A stretch of DNA of 6,092 bases from Bdellovibrio sp. (GCA_003176075.1 PSRN01000217.1:1-6092); one strand, 5' to 3'; counted from the first letter of the stretch, positions 1-6,092 are shown. Program-made: numbers and translations. Notes: generated by a model not told the origin, from the letters alone.

Positions 1-96
1 GTGGGTTTCCGAGAGCCTCCACTCTTATCCGCAAATTCCATCCTTCTGGAGAGGAGAACGAGACAAAACTCCCTCCCTCCAGCCTGTTTTGGAAAG

Positions 97-106
97 GTCT
101 TAAGAC
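97..106. repeat. Perfect 10-bp palindrome GTCTTAAGAC
   Basis: The sequence is self-complementary over ten bases with no spacer. It lies between the two copies of the GCCTGTTTTG direct repeat and just beyond the hairpin that follows the response regulator gene. A perfect 10-bp palindrome can arise by chance, so a role as an operator or protein site is speculation. Confidence 0.35.
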
Positions 107-107
107 G

Positions 108-130
108 AGGGCCTGTTTTGAACACGCCCT
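108..130 (-). terminator. Weak hairpin just after the response regulator stop; possible terminator
   Basis: Read on the minus strand, AGGGC (130-126) pairs with GCCCT (112-108). After one G-G mismatch, TGT pairs with ACA, leaving a five-base loop. It begins four bases past the TAG of the response regulator gene, where a terminator or mRNA 3' end would be expected. No U-run follows the stem, so it is not a classical intrinsic terminator. It may only stabilise the 3' end, or be incidental. Confidence 0.3.
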
Positions 131-133
131 AAG

Positions 134-862
134 CTAAGGGGCCATTCGGTAACCGACGCCACGAACCGTCTCGATCAGATCGCCCATCTCATCCAGCTTT
201 TTTCGCAGCGATGCCATATGGACGTCGATGGTTCGGTCGGCCACGTTGAGGTTGCCCAAGGCGTGCTCCCGCAGCCGGTCCCGAGTGAGCACTTGACCGC
301 ACTGACGAAGGAGTTCGACCAGGATCTTGAATTCCGTCAGAGTCAGGGGAATTTCACGTGATTTTAATGTCACCCGGTGGGCCACCAGATCCACATCGAG
401 ATCACGGACCCTGATATTTCTCTGTTGCGCCCGGTAAGCGGCCTGGGAACGCCGAACCAACGCATTGATGCGAGCGACGATTTCACGAACGCTGAAGGGC
501 TTGGTCATGTAGTCATCCGCCCCGTCGGCGAGCGTTTCAACTTTGTCCGCTTCCCCATCCAGACCGGTGACCATCATGATGGGCAAATTGGAAAACTGCA
601 CCTGCGAGCGGATTTCACGGATGATTTCCCGTCCCGATTTTCCTGGCATCACTTGATCGAGCAGCACCACATCGGGAACAAAACTGTTGAAAGTGACTTT
701 CAATTCATCACCCGTGGCCAGAGCCACGACTTCCATACCGCTATCTTGCAGATGAGCCACCAGGAATTCGCGGATTTCGCTTTCGTCTTCGATAATCAAA
801 ACCTTTAAAGGCGCGCCTGAGGCGGCATTCTGTGGGGGATTGGGAGGCGGGTGTTGAGACAC
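134..862 (-). CDS. Two-component response regulator, OmpR/PhoB family
   Basis: This 242-residue DNA-binding response regulator would be switched by phosphorylation from a sensor histidine kinase. The receiver domain spans about residues 18-137. It shows the acidic pair E25-D26, the phospho-acceptor D69 in VVLLDQVMPG, the switch threonine T99 (MMVTG) and K121 in the TKPF motif, so it should be phosphorylatable. The winged helix-turn-helix domain covers about 150-242, with LTLTEFKILVELL, the recognition-helix region DRTIDVHMASLRKKL and the terminal wing ETVRGVGYRM. Length and domain order fit the PhoB/OmpR class. The first 17 residues are a Pro/Gln/Asn-rich leader. The start codon is GTG; a GGAG eight bases upstream supports it, and no in-frame ATG occurs before M43. 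No kinase gene is visible nearby. hslO lies 80 bp upstream on the same strand. The target genes cannot be told, and the family call is firm but the specific identity is not. Confidence 0.95.
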   Translation of the reverse strand: MSQHPPPNPPQNAASGAPLKVLIIEDESEIREFLVAHLQDSGMEVVALATGDELKVTFNSFVPDVVLLDQVMPGKSGREIIREIRSQVQFSNLPIMMVTGLDGEADKVETLADGADDYMTKPFSVREIVARINALVRRSQAAYRAQQRNIRVRDLDVDLVAHRVTLKSREIPLTLTEFKILVELLRQCGQVLTRDRLREHALGNLNVADRTIDVHMASLRKKLDEMGDLIETVRGVGYRMAP

Positions 863-870
863 GTTTCTTG

Positions 871-874
871 CTCC
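871..874 (-). promoter_or_regulatory. Ribosome binding site (GGAG) for the response regulator
   Basis: On the minus strand GGAG is followed by eight bases (CAAGAAAC) and then the GTG start at 862-860. This spacing supports the GTG start, because the ATG overlapping this site at 876-874 is out of frame. Confidence 0.6.
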
Positions 875-942
875 ATCGAGCTACTCAATTCGTAACCCAG
901 CTAGTTCAATGTCCCTACGAGCCAGCAAGATGTACACGACAG

Positions 943-1887
943 TTAATGCAGGGAGTTTCTTCTTACCTCTTGCAGTAAAGCAGTTAATTCCGAAATTTCA
1001 AGCTGATATTGGCGGCCACAGACTTGGCAGGTGATTTGCGCGGCATGATTTTCTTCGACCATTTCCGCCAAGCCTCCGGTTCCAAGTGTTGTCAGGGCGC
1101 GTTTCACGCGATCAAGCGTACAAGGGCAGTGGTAGCGAATTTGCGCCTGATGAGGAATTCGGGTCACCGGGATTCCCCGCAAATAATCGGCGATCAGATC
1201 CTCGGGGCTGGCTCCCTCAAGGAGCCGCTTGGAAACAGGAGTCGTCGCCTGCGCAGCGTTCTTTTGAAGCAGATCGACCACTTCTTCTTCCACCCCCGGC
1301 ATGACTTCGATCATTACGCCGCCTGCGGCGCGAGCTTGACCGAAAACATCCAAATAGACTCCCAAACTCACGACCGAACGGATTTGATGGGATTGGTGCA
1401 GATAATGAGCAATGTCGTCACCCACTTCGCCGGACACCATCGCCACGGTTCCAGCGTGGGCGCCGAAGCCGCCACGGGCATGAAAAGGCTGCCGCTGAAA
1501 GGGTTGATGGCGAACGACCGAGAGGGTCCCATGGCCCATAGCCTGACCCAGGTTCATCGCGTCGGCAGCGTTGGGTGCCTGATAAAGGGGCTCGGGGCAG
1601 TAGCCGCGGACCGCGCCATCCGAGCTGGCCTCAGCATAAATCGTGCCCAGAGGGCCATTGCCGCGAAAGAGCAGGCCCACTTCTTGACCCTCCTTGAGTT
1701 GCGCCGCCAACAAAATGGCGCCAACCATGGCTCGTCCCACACCCAGTGTCGCTAGAGGTAAAGTTTTTTGCAGGGCTTGCATTTGTCGCACAACCTCGGT
1801 CGCATCCACAGCTGCAATTCGCAGAGTCAGATCGTTTGACACGAAGCGATACACGGAATTCTGAGTGGAGGAAGGCGAGGCAGCCAT
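943..1887 (-). CDS. hslO: Hsp33 family redox-regulated molecular chaperone HslO
   Basis: Hsp33 is a cytoplasmic ATP-independent holdase. It is kept inactive by zinc bound to four cysteines and activated when oxidants such as peroxide or hypochlorite release the zinc. Counted from the ATG at 1887, the protein has 314 residues. The N-terminal chaperone domain begins at SVYRFVSNDLTLRIAAVDAT and includes VGLLFRGNGPLG and the GYCPEP segment. The C-terminal redox switch holds C254 and C256 (YHCPC), then C287 and C290 (CQVCGRQY). This is a CXCX30CXXC pattern, inside the usual family spacing, with all four zinc ligands intact. The ending RVKRALTTLG and ELTALLQEV also fits the family. An in-frame GTG at 1905 would add six residues. 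Neither start has a clear Shine-Dalgarno site; I prefer the ATG. The gene is divergent from the phosphatase gene at 1955 and precedes the response regulator by 80 bp, so co-transcription with the regulator is possible but unproven. Confidence 0.95.
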   Translation of the reverse strand: MAASPSSTQNSVYRFVSNDLTLRIAAVDATEVVRQMQALQKTLPLATLGVGRAMVGAILLAAQLKEGQEVGLLFRGNGPLGTIYAEASSDGAVRGYCPEPLYQAPNAADAMNLGQAMGHGTLSVVRHQPFQRQPFHARGGFGAHAGTVAMVSGEVGDDIAHYLHQSHQIRSVVSLGVYLDVFGQARAAGGVMIEVMPGVEEEVVDLLQKNAAQATTPVSKRLLEGASPEDLIADYLRGIPVTRIPHQAQIRYHCPCTLDRVKRALTTLGTGGLAEMVEENHAAQITCQVCGRQYQLEISELTALLQEVRRNSLH

Positions 1888-1954
1888 GAGCGGGAAAGGT
1901 CTCACCCGGGACTTTCACTGTCAAGGGGACCATGACTTGGATTAGACTCAACAA
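1888..1954. promoter_or_regulatory. Divergent gap expected to hold promoters for hslO and the putA gene string
   Basis: Only 67 bp separate the hslO ATG from the phosphatase ATG, so both promoters must lie here or inside the flanking genes. On the minus strand a perfect TTGACA (1924-1919) faces hslO. The hexamer 17 bp downstream (GACCTT, 1901-1896) is a poor -10 box. On the plus strand TAGACT (1943-1948) is a plausible -10 box just 6 bp before the phosphatase ATG, but no matching -35 is seen. A CCCGGG palindrome sits at 1905-1910. That a promoter region exists follows from the layout; the individual boxes are weak guesses. Confidence 0.4.
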
Positions 1955-2464
1955 ATGCACATCGCATTTTTTCGTCACGCCGAACGAGGCCCTTCCGAAT
2001 CATCGCAGAGCGCCCTTTCCAAGTCGGGACTCCGGCAAGCCAAGAATCTCGTACAGTGGGTCGCTGAAAAGCCAATGACCAGGACCCAACCGGCGCGACT
2101 GACCAAACCCGAACGGTTATGGACCTCACCCAAGCGAAGAACACAAGAGACCTTCCAGCCTCTGGCTCAGGCCTTGGGGCTCCGCCTGGAAACTCGATCG
2201 GAGCTTGATGAGCGAGGGGACAGCACAATATTGCATTTCCAACGGCGAATACTCGCCGCCCTTGAAGAACTGGCTGAAACGAACGCCACGGTCTTCGTCT
2301 GTTCTCATTTGGATTGGCTGGAGGAAGCGATGACCCTGATTCCCGATGAAGGGTCCTTACCAATCGCCTCGCTCTCCTGGCCGCCAGGTTCTTTTGTCGT
2401 TTTTGCAATCCGGGAGGGCCGTTGGCACTCCCTTCACCAAGGGCAGGTTTCCAATGACCATTAG
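1955..2464 (+). CDS. SixA-like histidine phosphatase superfamily protein (branch 1)
   Basis: This 169-residue protein has the histidine phosphatase fold signature. The RHAE motif sits at the very N-terminus (R7, H8, with H8 as the expected phospho-acceptor). LSKSGLRQA follows at 21-29 and SPKRRTQET at 58-66, supplying the second arginine (R62). An acidic segment ELDERG (83-88) contributes the likely general acid, and the second catalytic histidine H118 lies in VFVCSHLDW. All residues expected for catalysis are present. Size and motif layout are close to SixA, which removes phosphate from phosphohistidine on signalling or PTS-type proteins. The substrate here is unknown, and a small-molecule phosphatase is also possible. 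No Shine-Dalgarno site lies close to the ATG; an AAGGGG at 1923-1928 is too far upstream. The gene heads the plus-strand string and its last 11 bases overlap the next gene. There is no signal peptide, so it is cytoplasmic. Confidence 0.88.
   Translation: MHIAFFRHAERGPSESSQSALSKSGLRQAKNLVQWVAEKPMTRTQPARLTKPERLWTSPKRRTQETFQPLAQALGLRLETRSELDERGDSTILHFQRRILAALEELAETNATVFVCSHLDWLEEAMTLIPDEGSLPIASLSWPPGSFVVFAIREGRWHSLHQGQVSNDH
2439..2447 (+). promoter_or_regulatory. Ribosome binding site (AAGGGCAGG) for the FAH-family gene
   Basis: This purine-rich site lies inside the end of the phosphatase gene, six bases before the ATG at 2454. It decides the start of the next gene: the in-frame ATG at 2346 would add 36 unrelated residues read from within the phosphatase gene. 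Confidence 0.55.
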
Positions 2465-3113
2465 AAATATTTGGGCCGTCGGTCGCAATTACCGCGATCA
2501 TGTCAGTGAAATGAACGCGCCGACTCCGTCGGTGCCGGTCGTCTTTTTAAAGGCTGGAAGTTCCGCCACGGTTTTCAGCAATGAGATCGTTCTCCCCCAT
2601 TGGACGGAAGAGGTTCATCACGAAGTCGAGCTGGCGTTGAAGCTGGGTCCCAGCTTGCAGGTGATCGAAGGCGCGGTGGCCCTTGATCTGACCGAGAGAA
2701 AATTGCAGGCCGAGGCCAAGAAAAGGGGCGGGCCATGGACCCTCGCCAAATCCTTCGATGGAGCGTGCCCGGTTTCCGCCTCTTTCACCCTCCGCCACGT
2801 GTCGGAGGCCGCCGACTTTAGGATTCGACTCTGGGTCAACGACGAACTCCGGCAAGAGGGTCGAACCCGTGATATGATTTTTAATTGCCAATATCTTCTT
2901 GAATATGTTCAGACCTATTTCCCGATTTGCGCCGGCGACCTGATCCTGACCGGAACACCGGCGGGCGTCGGTCCCTTGCGCGACGGCGACCGGGTCAAGG
3001 CCGAAATCGAAGGCCAGATCACCCACATCTGGAAAGTGATCAAAGCCACCAACACCCGTGGCGGCTTCGCCGCCCACGCCGATAAAGACGAGGACTCAGG
3101 TGATGAGCACTGA
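2454..3113 (+). CDS. Fumarylacetoacetate hydrolase family protein, FAHD1/YcgM-like
   Basis: The protein has 219 residues, with the start taken at the ATG at 2454 because the family homology begins there (IWAVGRNYRDHVSEM). Family hallmarks are the H16/E19 pair (DHVSEM), matching the catalytic dyad of human FAHD1, and the metal ligands E57 and E59 in HHEVELAL and D78 in VALDLT. The LAKSF lysine K99, the segment PWTLAKSFDGACPVSASF and the closing LTGTPAGVGPL (165-175) are also present. Known relatives hydrolyse acylpyruvates or act on oxaloacetate as decarboxylase or tautomerase, so a role near the TCA cycle is likely; the exact substrate cannot be read. The spacing between E59 and D78 is 18 residues, whereas I recall 28 in YcgM and FAHD1, so about ten residues are missing in frame. 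A polar 22-residue tail (198-219, ending DKDEDSGDEH) runs past the normal end and covers the putA ribosome binding site. The gene overlaps its neighbours by 11 bases on each side. Confidence 0.92.
   Translation: MTIRNIWAVGRNYRDHVSEMNAPTPSVPVVFLKAGSSATVFSNEIVLPHWTEEVHHEVELALKLGPSLQVIEGAVALDLTERKLQAEAKKRGGPWTLAKSFDGACPVSASFTLRHVSEAADFRIRLWVNDELRQEGRTRDMIFNCQYLLEYVQTYFPICAGDLILTGTPAGVGPLRDGDRVKAEIEGQITHIWKVIKATNTRGGFAAHADKDEDSGDEH
3090..3100 (+). promoter_or_regulatory. Ribosome binding site region (GAGGA and CAGG) for putA
   Basis: GAGGA (3090-3094) sits eight bases before the ATG at 3103, inside the coding sequence of the preceding FAH-family gene. It supports 3103 rather than the in-frame ATG at 3058, whose 15 extra residues (MAASPPTPIKTRTQV) come from the overlap with that gene. 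Confidence 0.6.
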
Positions 3114-6084
3114 ATCAGTCCCCCCCGCGAAATCTCCGGAGCAAAACCAGCTTGTCGAAACCCTTGGAAAAGACATTCTGCGGAGCGCGGAAAAGTACTC
3201 CAAACTTTCTTTGTTCAGTAAGGACTACTGGTACGGTTCGATCATGGATTGGTCGATGAAAAACGAAAAATTCAAGACCCAGCTTTTTCGCTTTGTCGAC
3301 GTCTTACCCTCACTGCAATCGGGTGCCGAAGTCGCCAGGCACTTGCGGGAATACTTCGCGGAAGCCGGCGACACCCTGCCCGCCGTTTTCAACGTCGGAC
3401 TGGGTCTCGGGTCATTGGCTCCCTCGCTGATGGCGGGAGCTATTCGCAAGAACGTCACGCAAATGGCCAAGCTGTTCATCACCGGCGAAGATGCGGCTGA
3501 GGCCTTGCCCGTCCTGCGAAAACTGCGCAAAGAATCTCTCACTTTCACCCTTGATATTTTAGGCGAAGCGACCCTCAGTGAAAGCGAGGCCTTGGATTAT
3601 CAAAAACGCTACGAAGAAATGATCGATCGGCTCGCTGAAGACACGAAGTCTTGGGCAGAAAACCCGCAAATCGACCGCGACCACCAGGGGCCCATTCCCA
3701 AGGTGAATGTCAGCGTCAAGTTGACGGCGCTGTATTCGCAAATCAACGAAGCTTGGGATGAAAACAAAGAAAAGTTGAAGCAGCGGCTTCGCCCTTTGTT
3801 TCGCAAAGCCCAGGCCAAGCTGGTTTTTCTCAACCTCGACATGGAAAACTTCGGCGTCAAGGATCTGACCCTGGAAATTTTCCGGGAGCTTGTTTTAGAA
3901 CCGGAATTTCGCTCCTACCCTTTTTTCGGCTGTGTGATTCAAGCTTATCTGCGCGATTCCCTGGCCGACATTGAACGCCTGATCGCTTGCGCCAGTTCAC
4001 GTGGCACCCCCTTCACCATTCGACTCGTCAAGGGGGCCTACTGGGACTTCGAAACCATCGAGGCCAGGCAAAAGGGATGGCCCATTCCGGTCTATTTGAA
4101 CAAAGCCGAATCCGACGCCAGCTTCGAGGATTGTTCGGATGCGCTGCTGGGGGCCTTTCCCAGTCTGCGCGTGGCCTTTGGCTCGCACAACGTACGCTCG
4201 ATTGCCCACGCGCTGGTCGAAGCCGAGCGTCTGGGAATTCCCAGGGCCGCCGTCGAGGTTCAGATGCTCTACGGCATGGCGGATCCGATCAAAAAAGCTC
4301 TGGTCGAAAAAGGTTACCGCGTGCGTGAATATGCCCCGGTCGGCGAGCTGATTCCGGGGATGGCCTACTTGGTGCGCCGGTTGCTCGAGAACACTTCCAA
4401 TGAGTCGTGGTTGCGCGGGAAATTCGCCGAAGGCCTGTCGCCGGAGAAGCTATTGCGGGATCCCCACGAAAATTTGGTGCGCAGCCACGCCAAGGCGTCT
4501 CGTGAATATGAGGTTTTTCACAACGAACCGCTCAAAGATTTTGCCGACAGCAACAACCGCCAAAGCCTGGCCTCGGCCCTGCGAGAATTCCATTTTGAAA
4601 AACACTATTTCCCGGTCGTTGATGGCAAAGTCATGGAAACCGCGGAAACCCTGACGCGCGAGAACCCCTCACGCCCGTCGCAAAGGGTGGGGATTGTTCA
4701 CCTGGCCGGCGAGGCCGAAGCGGAAGCAGCCGTCAGGGCGAGCATGAAGGCGGCTGCTCCGTGGCGCCAGCGGCCCGCCGAAGAGCGGGCCGCGCTTCTG
4801 GAGAGGCTCGCTGACTTGATGTCGCGGGACCGTTTTCGCTTGATCGCGACCCAGGTTTTCGAGGTCGGAAAACCGGCCGTCGAAGCCGACGCCGAGGTGG
4901 CCGAAGCGATCGATTTTTGCAGGTACTACGCCAGGGAAATGAGGCGGCTGGCGCCATCCCTGCGGGCTGGCCGTGCGCCCGGCGAAAACTCCCAATACCA
5001 TTATCAAGCGCGCGGCCTCACATTAGTCATCGCGCCTTGGAATTTTCCGCTCGCCATCCTCGCCGGAATGACGGTGGCGGCCCTCGTCACTGGCAACACG
5101 GTCATTATGAAACCGGCCGAGCAAAGTTCCATCGTCGGCGCGGGTTTGATGGATCTTCTGCGCGAGGCTGGTTTCCCGGCTGGCGTGGCCCACTTTCTAC
5201 CGGGTCAGGGCGAGATCGTAGGGGAATACTTGGTGCAACACAAAGATGTCGCGACCATCGCATTCACCGGCAGCCGTACTGTGGGCCTTCATATTTTGCA
5301 AAGGTCCTCGGTCGTGCAAACCGGACAAAAACATATCAAACGAGCCCTTGTTGAACTGGGCGGTAAAAACGCCATCCTTATTGATTCGGACGCTGATCTG
5401 GACGAAGCGGTCGATGGCGTTCTTTATTCCGCCTTTGGATTTGCCGGGCAAAAATGTTCGGCCTGTTCGCGCGCCATTGTGCTAGATGAGGTTTATGATC
5501 GCTTTGTCGCTCGTTTGGTTGAAGCGGCCAAGAGCCTGAGCGTCGGCGAAGCGAGCAACCCGGTAAACTACTATGGTCCGGTGGTGGATCGCGAAGCTTT
5601 TGCGCGAATAAAAAAGACTATTGAAACAGCGAAAGGCTCGCATCCCGTGGCCTATGAGGGGGCTCCACTGAATCACTTGGCTGGGGGTTATTTCATCCCG
5701 CCGACCATCTTCGCGTCGGTGGATCCCCGGTCGAAATTGGCTCAGGAAGAAATCTTCGGACCCGTGCTTGCCATCATTCGCGTGAAAAATTTCAGCGAGG
5801 CGATCGAAGTGGCCAACGGTGTCGACTATGGTCTCACCGGCGGTGTCTTCTCGCGCAGCCCAAACAACATTGAACAAGCCTCCACGCTTATGGAATGCGG
5901 CAACCTCTACATCAATCGTGGAATCACGGGCGCGCTGGTTGACCGTCATCCCTTTGGCGGCTTCAAAATGTCAGGCGTCGGCAGCAAAACCGGAGGTCCC
6001 GATTACTTGCACAACTTTATGGAGCCCCGTTGTGTGACTGAGAACACCGTGCGGCGGGGTTTTGCGCCGGAGGAGCGAAGCTAA
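3103..6084 (+). CDS. putA: Bifunctional proline dehydrogenase / L-glutamate-gamma-semialdehyde dehydrogenase PutA
   Basis: This 993-residue enzyme converts proline to glutamate in two steps. FAD-dependent proline dehydrogenase passes electrons to membrane quinones, then NAD+-dependent glutamate semialdehyde dehydrogenase completes the oxidation, normally with substrate channelling. The first ~110 residues are the arm region ending in LFRFVDVLPS. The barrel of proline dehydrogenase follows to about 460, with K206 (VSVKL), D246 (NLDMENF), K310 (RLVKGAYW), Y410 (EYAPVG) and the proline-binding pair R425-R426 (YLVRRLLENTSN). K206, D246, Y410 and R425-R426 match K329, D370, Y540 and R555-R556 of E. 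coli PutA. The aldehyde dehydrogenase half runs from about 510, with N647 (PWNFP), E751 (VELGGKN), catalytic C785 (GQKCSACSR) and EEIFGPVLA. It has no N-terminal ribbon-helix-helix domain, so unlike E. coli PutA it should not repress its own operon. Its length fits the minimal type A PutA. It overlaps the FAH-family gene upstream by 11 bases. Confidence 0.98.
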   Translation: MSTESVPPAKSPEQNQLVETLGKDILRSAEKYSKLSLFSKDYWYGSIMDWSMKNEKFKTQLFRFVDVLPSLQSGAEVARHLREYFAEAGDTLPAVFNVGLGLGSLAPSLMAGAIRKNVTQMAKLFITGEDAAEALPVLRKLRKESLTFTLDILGEATLSESEALDYQKRYEEMIDRLAEDTKSWAENPQIDRDHQGPIPKVNVSVKLTALYSQINEAWDENKEKLKQRLRPLFRKAQAKLVFLNLDMENFGVKDLTLEIFRELVLEPEFRSYPFFGCVIQAYLRDSLADIERLIACASSRGTPFTIRLVKGAYWDFETIEARQKGWPIPVYLNKAESDASFEDCSDALLGAFPSLRVAFGSHNVRSIAHALVEAERLGIPRAAVEVQMLYGMADPIKKALVEKGYRVREYAPVGELIPGMAYLVRRLLENTSNESWLRGKFAEGLSPEKLLRDPHENLVRSHAKASREYEVFHNEPLKDFADSNNRQSLASALREFHFEKHYFPVVDGKVMETAETLTRENPSRPSQRVGIVHLAGEAEAEAAVRASMKAAAPWRQRPAEERAALLERLADLMSRDRFRLIATQVFEVGKPAVEADAEVAEAIDFCRYYAREMRRLAPSLRAGRAPGENSQYHYQARGLTLVIAPWNFPLAILAGMTVAALVTGNTVIMKPAEQSSIVGAGLMDLLREAGFPAGVAHFLPGQGEIVGEYLVQHKDVATIAFTGSRTVGLHILQRSSVVQTGQKHIKRALVELGGKNAILIDSDADLDEAVDGVLYSAFGFAGQKCSACSRAIVLDEVYDRFVARLVEAAKSLSVGEASNPVNYYGPVVDREAFARIKKTIETAKGSHPVAYEGAPLNHLAGGYFIPPTIFASVDPRSKLAQEEIFGPVLAIIRVKNFSEAIEVANGVDYGLTGGVFSRSPNNIEQASTLMECGNLYINRGITGALVDRHPFGGFKMSGVGSKTGGPDYLHNFMEPRCVTENTVRRGFAPEERS
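6069..6075 (+). promoter_or_regulatory. Strong ribosome binding site (GGAGGAG) for the gene starting at 6084
   Basis: GGAGGAG within the last codons of putA is followed by eight bases and then an ATG at 6084-6086. It is the best Shine-Dalgarno match in the window at ideal spacing, which argues that the ATG is a real start. Confidence 0.65.
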
Positions 6085-6092
6085 TGCGGCGT
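6084..6092 (+). CDS. Start of a gene downstream of putA, cut by the window edge
   Basis: The putA stop and this start share a base in TAATG, giving M-R-R before the sequence ends. The one-base overlap and the strong site at 6069-6075 point to a translationally coupled fourth member of the operon. Nothing can be said of its product. Confidence 0.5.

Larger units (their letters stand above)
1..133. other. Intergenic region with no recognisable gene
   Basis: This stretch lies beyond the 3' end of the response regulator gene. All three plus-strand frames are open for much of it, but none has a recognisable peptide; they end in TAA near 130 and 136 or earlier. On the minus strand an ATG at 41-39 opens a frame (MEFADKSGGSRKP) that leaves the window after 13 codons. 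An AGAAGG sits directly against that ATG, which is too close for normal ribosome binding, so I do not call it a gene. The stretch does hold a palindrome, a hairpin and a 10-bp direct repeat (GCCTGTTTTG at 82-91 and 111-120). Confidence 0.5.

Noticed and set aside
1..41. Minus-strand gene starting at ATG 41 and leaving the left edge
   Set aside because: Only 13 codons are visible, the Shine-Dalgarno-like AGAAGG touches the ATG, and the peptide is unrecognisable. It stays possible but unsupported.
377..808. Plus-strand open frame of 143 codons opposite the response regulator
   Set aside because: It is antisense to the receiver domain, His/Phe/Asp-rich and without family features.
1009..1755. 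Plus-strand open frame of 248 codons opposite hslO
   Set aside because: It is antisense to an unmistakable Hsp33 gene and its translation shows no domain.
1932..1954. ATG at 1932 behind AAGGGG as an upstream start or leader peptide
   Set aside because: It is in a different frame from the phosphatase, and the short frame it opens has no recognisable features. It could be a chance match.
2346..2453. Longer N-terminus for the FAH-family protein
   Set aside because: The 36 extra residues overlap the phosphatase reading frame and have no family similarity; the site at 2439-2447 and the homology both point to 2454.
1902..2501. Minus-strand open frame of 199 codons opposite the phosphatase gene
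   Set aside because: It lies wholly antisense to a gene with clear catalytic motifs, its peptide is Arg/Pro/Gly-rich and unlike any family I know, and it overlaps the divergent promoter region. It is a shadow of the GC-rich codon pattern.
5482..5949. Minus-strand open frame of 155 codons opposite the end of putA
   Set aside because: It is antisense to the conserved aldehyde dehydrogenase region and shows no recognisable motif.

Overview
The window is a compact stretch of ordinary bacterial chromosome, with about 56% GC by eye. It carries five complete genes in two divergent groups, plus the first codons of a sixth. The organism looks like a Gram-negative bacterium. The short PutA without a DNA-binding domain and the wording of its N-terminal region recall deltaproteobacterial or Bdellovibrionota-type proteins. 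That placement rests on memory of protein families, not on a search, and is only a guess.

Left part, minus strand: positions 1-133 hold no recognisable gene, but contain a small hairpin, a 10-bp palindrome and a short direct repeat just past the end of the first gene. Next comes an OmpR/PhoB-type response regulator (134-862, GTG start), with no histidine kinase in view. Upstream of it on the same strand, after an 80-bp gap, is hslO for the redox-switched chaperone Hsp33 (943-1887), with all four zinc cysteines intact.

Right part, plus strand: a 67-bp divergent gap (1888-1954) leads into a tightly packed gene string. It begins with a SixA-like histidine phosphatase (1955-2464), followed by a FAHD1/YcgM-like member of the fumarylacetoacetate hydrolase family (2454-3113). 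Then comes a full minimal bifunctional proline utilisation enzyme, PutA (3103-6084). A further gene begins at 6084, inside the putA stop (TAATG), behind a strong GGAGGAG ribosome binding site, and runs off the right edge. The junctions overlap by 11, 11 and 1 nt, so the four genes are probably co-transcribed and translationally coupled.

Functionally, PutA oxidises proline to glutamate and feeds electrons to quinones and NAD+. The FAHD1-like enzyme would act on oxaloacetate or acylpyruvates close to the TCA cycle that receives the carbon. The phosphatase could remove phosphate from a phosphohistidine protein, but its partner cannot be read from this sequence. I found no phage, transposon, CRISPR, tRNA or rRNA signal. 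The most notable points are the operon composition and the roughly 10-residue in-frame shortening in the FAHD1-like protein between its metal ligands. I see no strong sign of a new kind of system.
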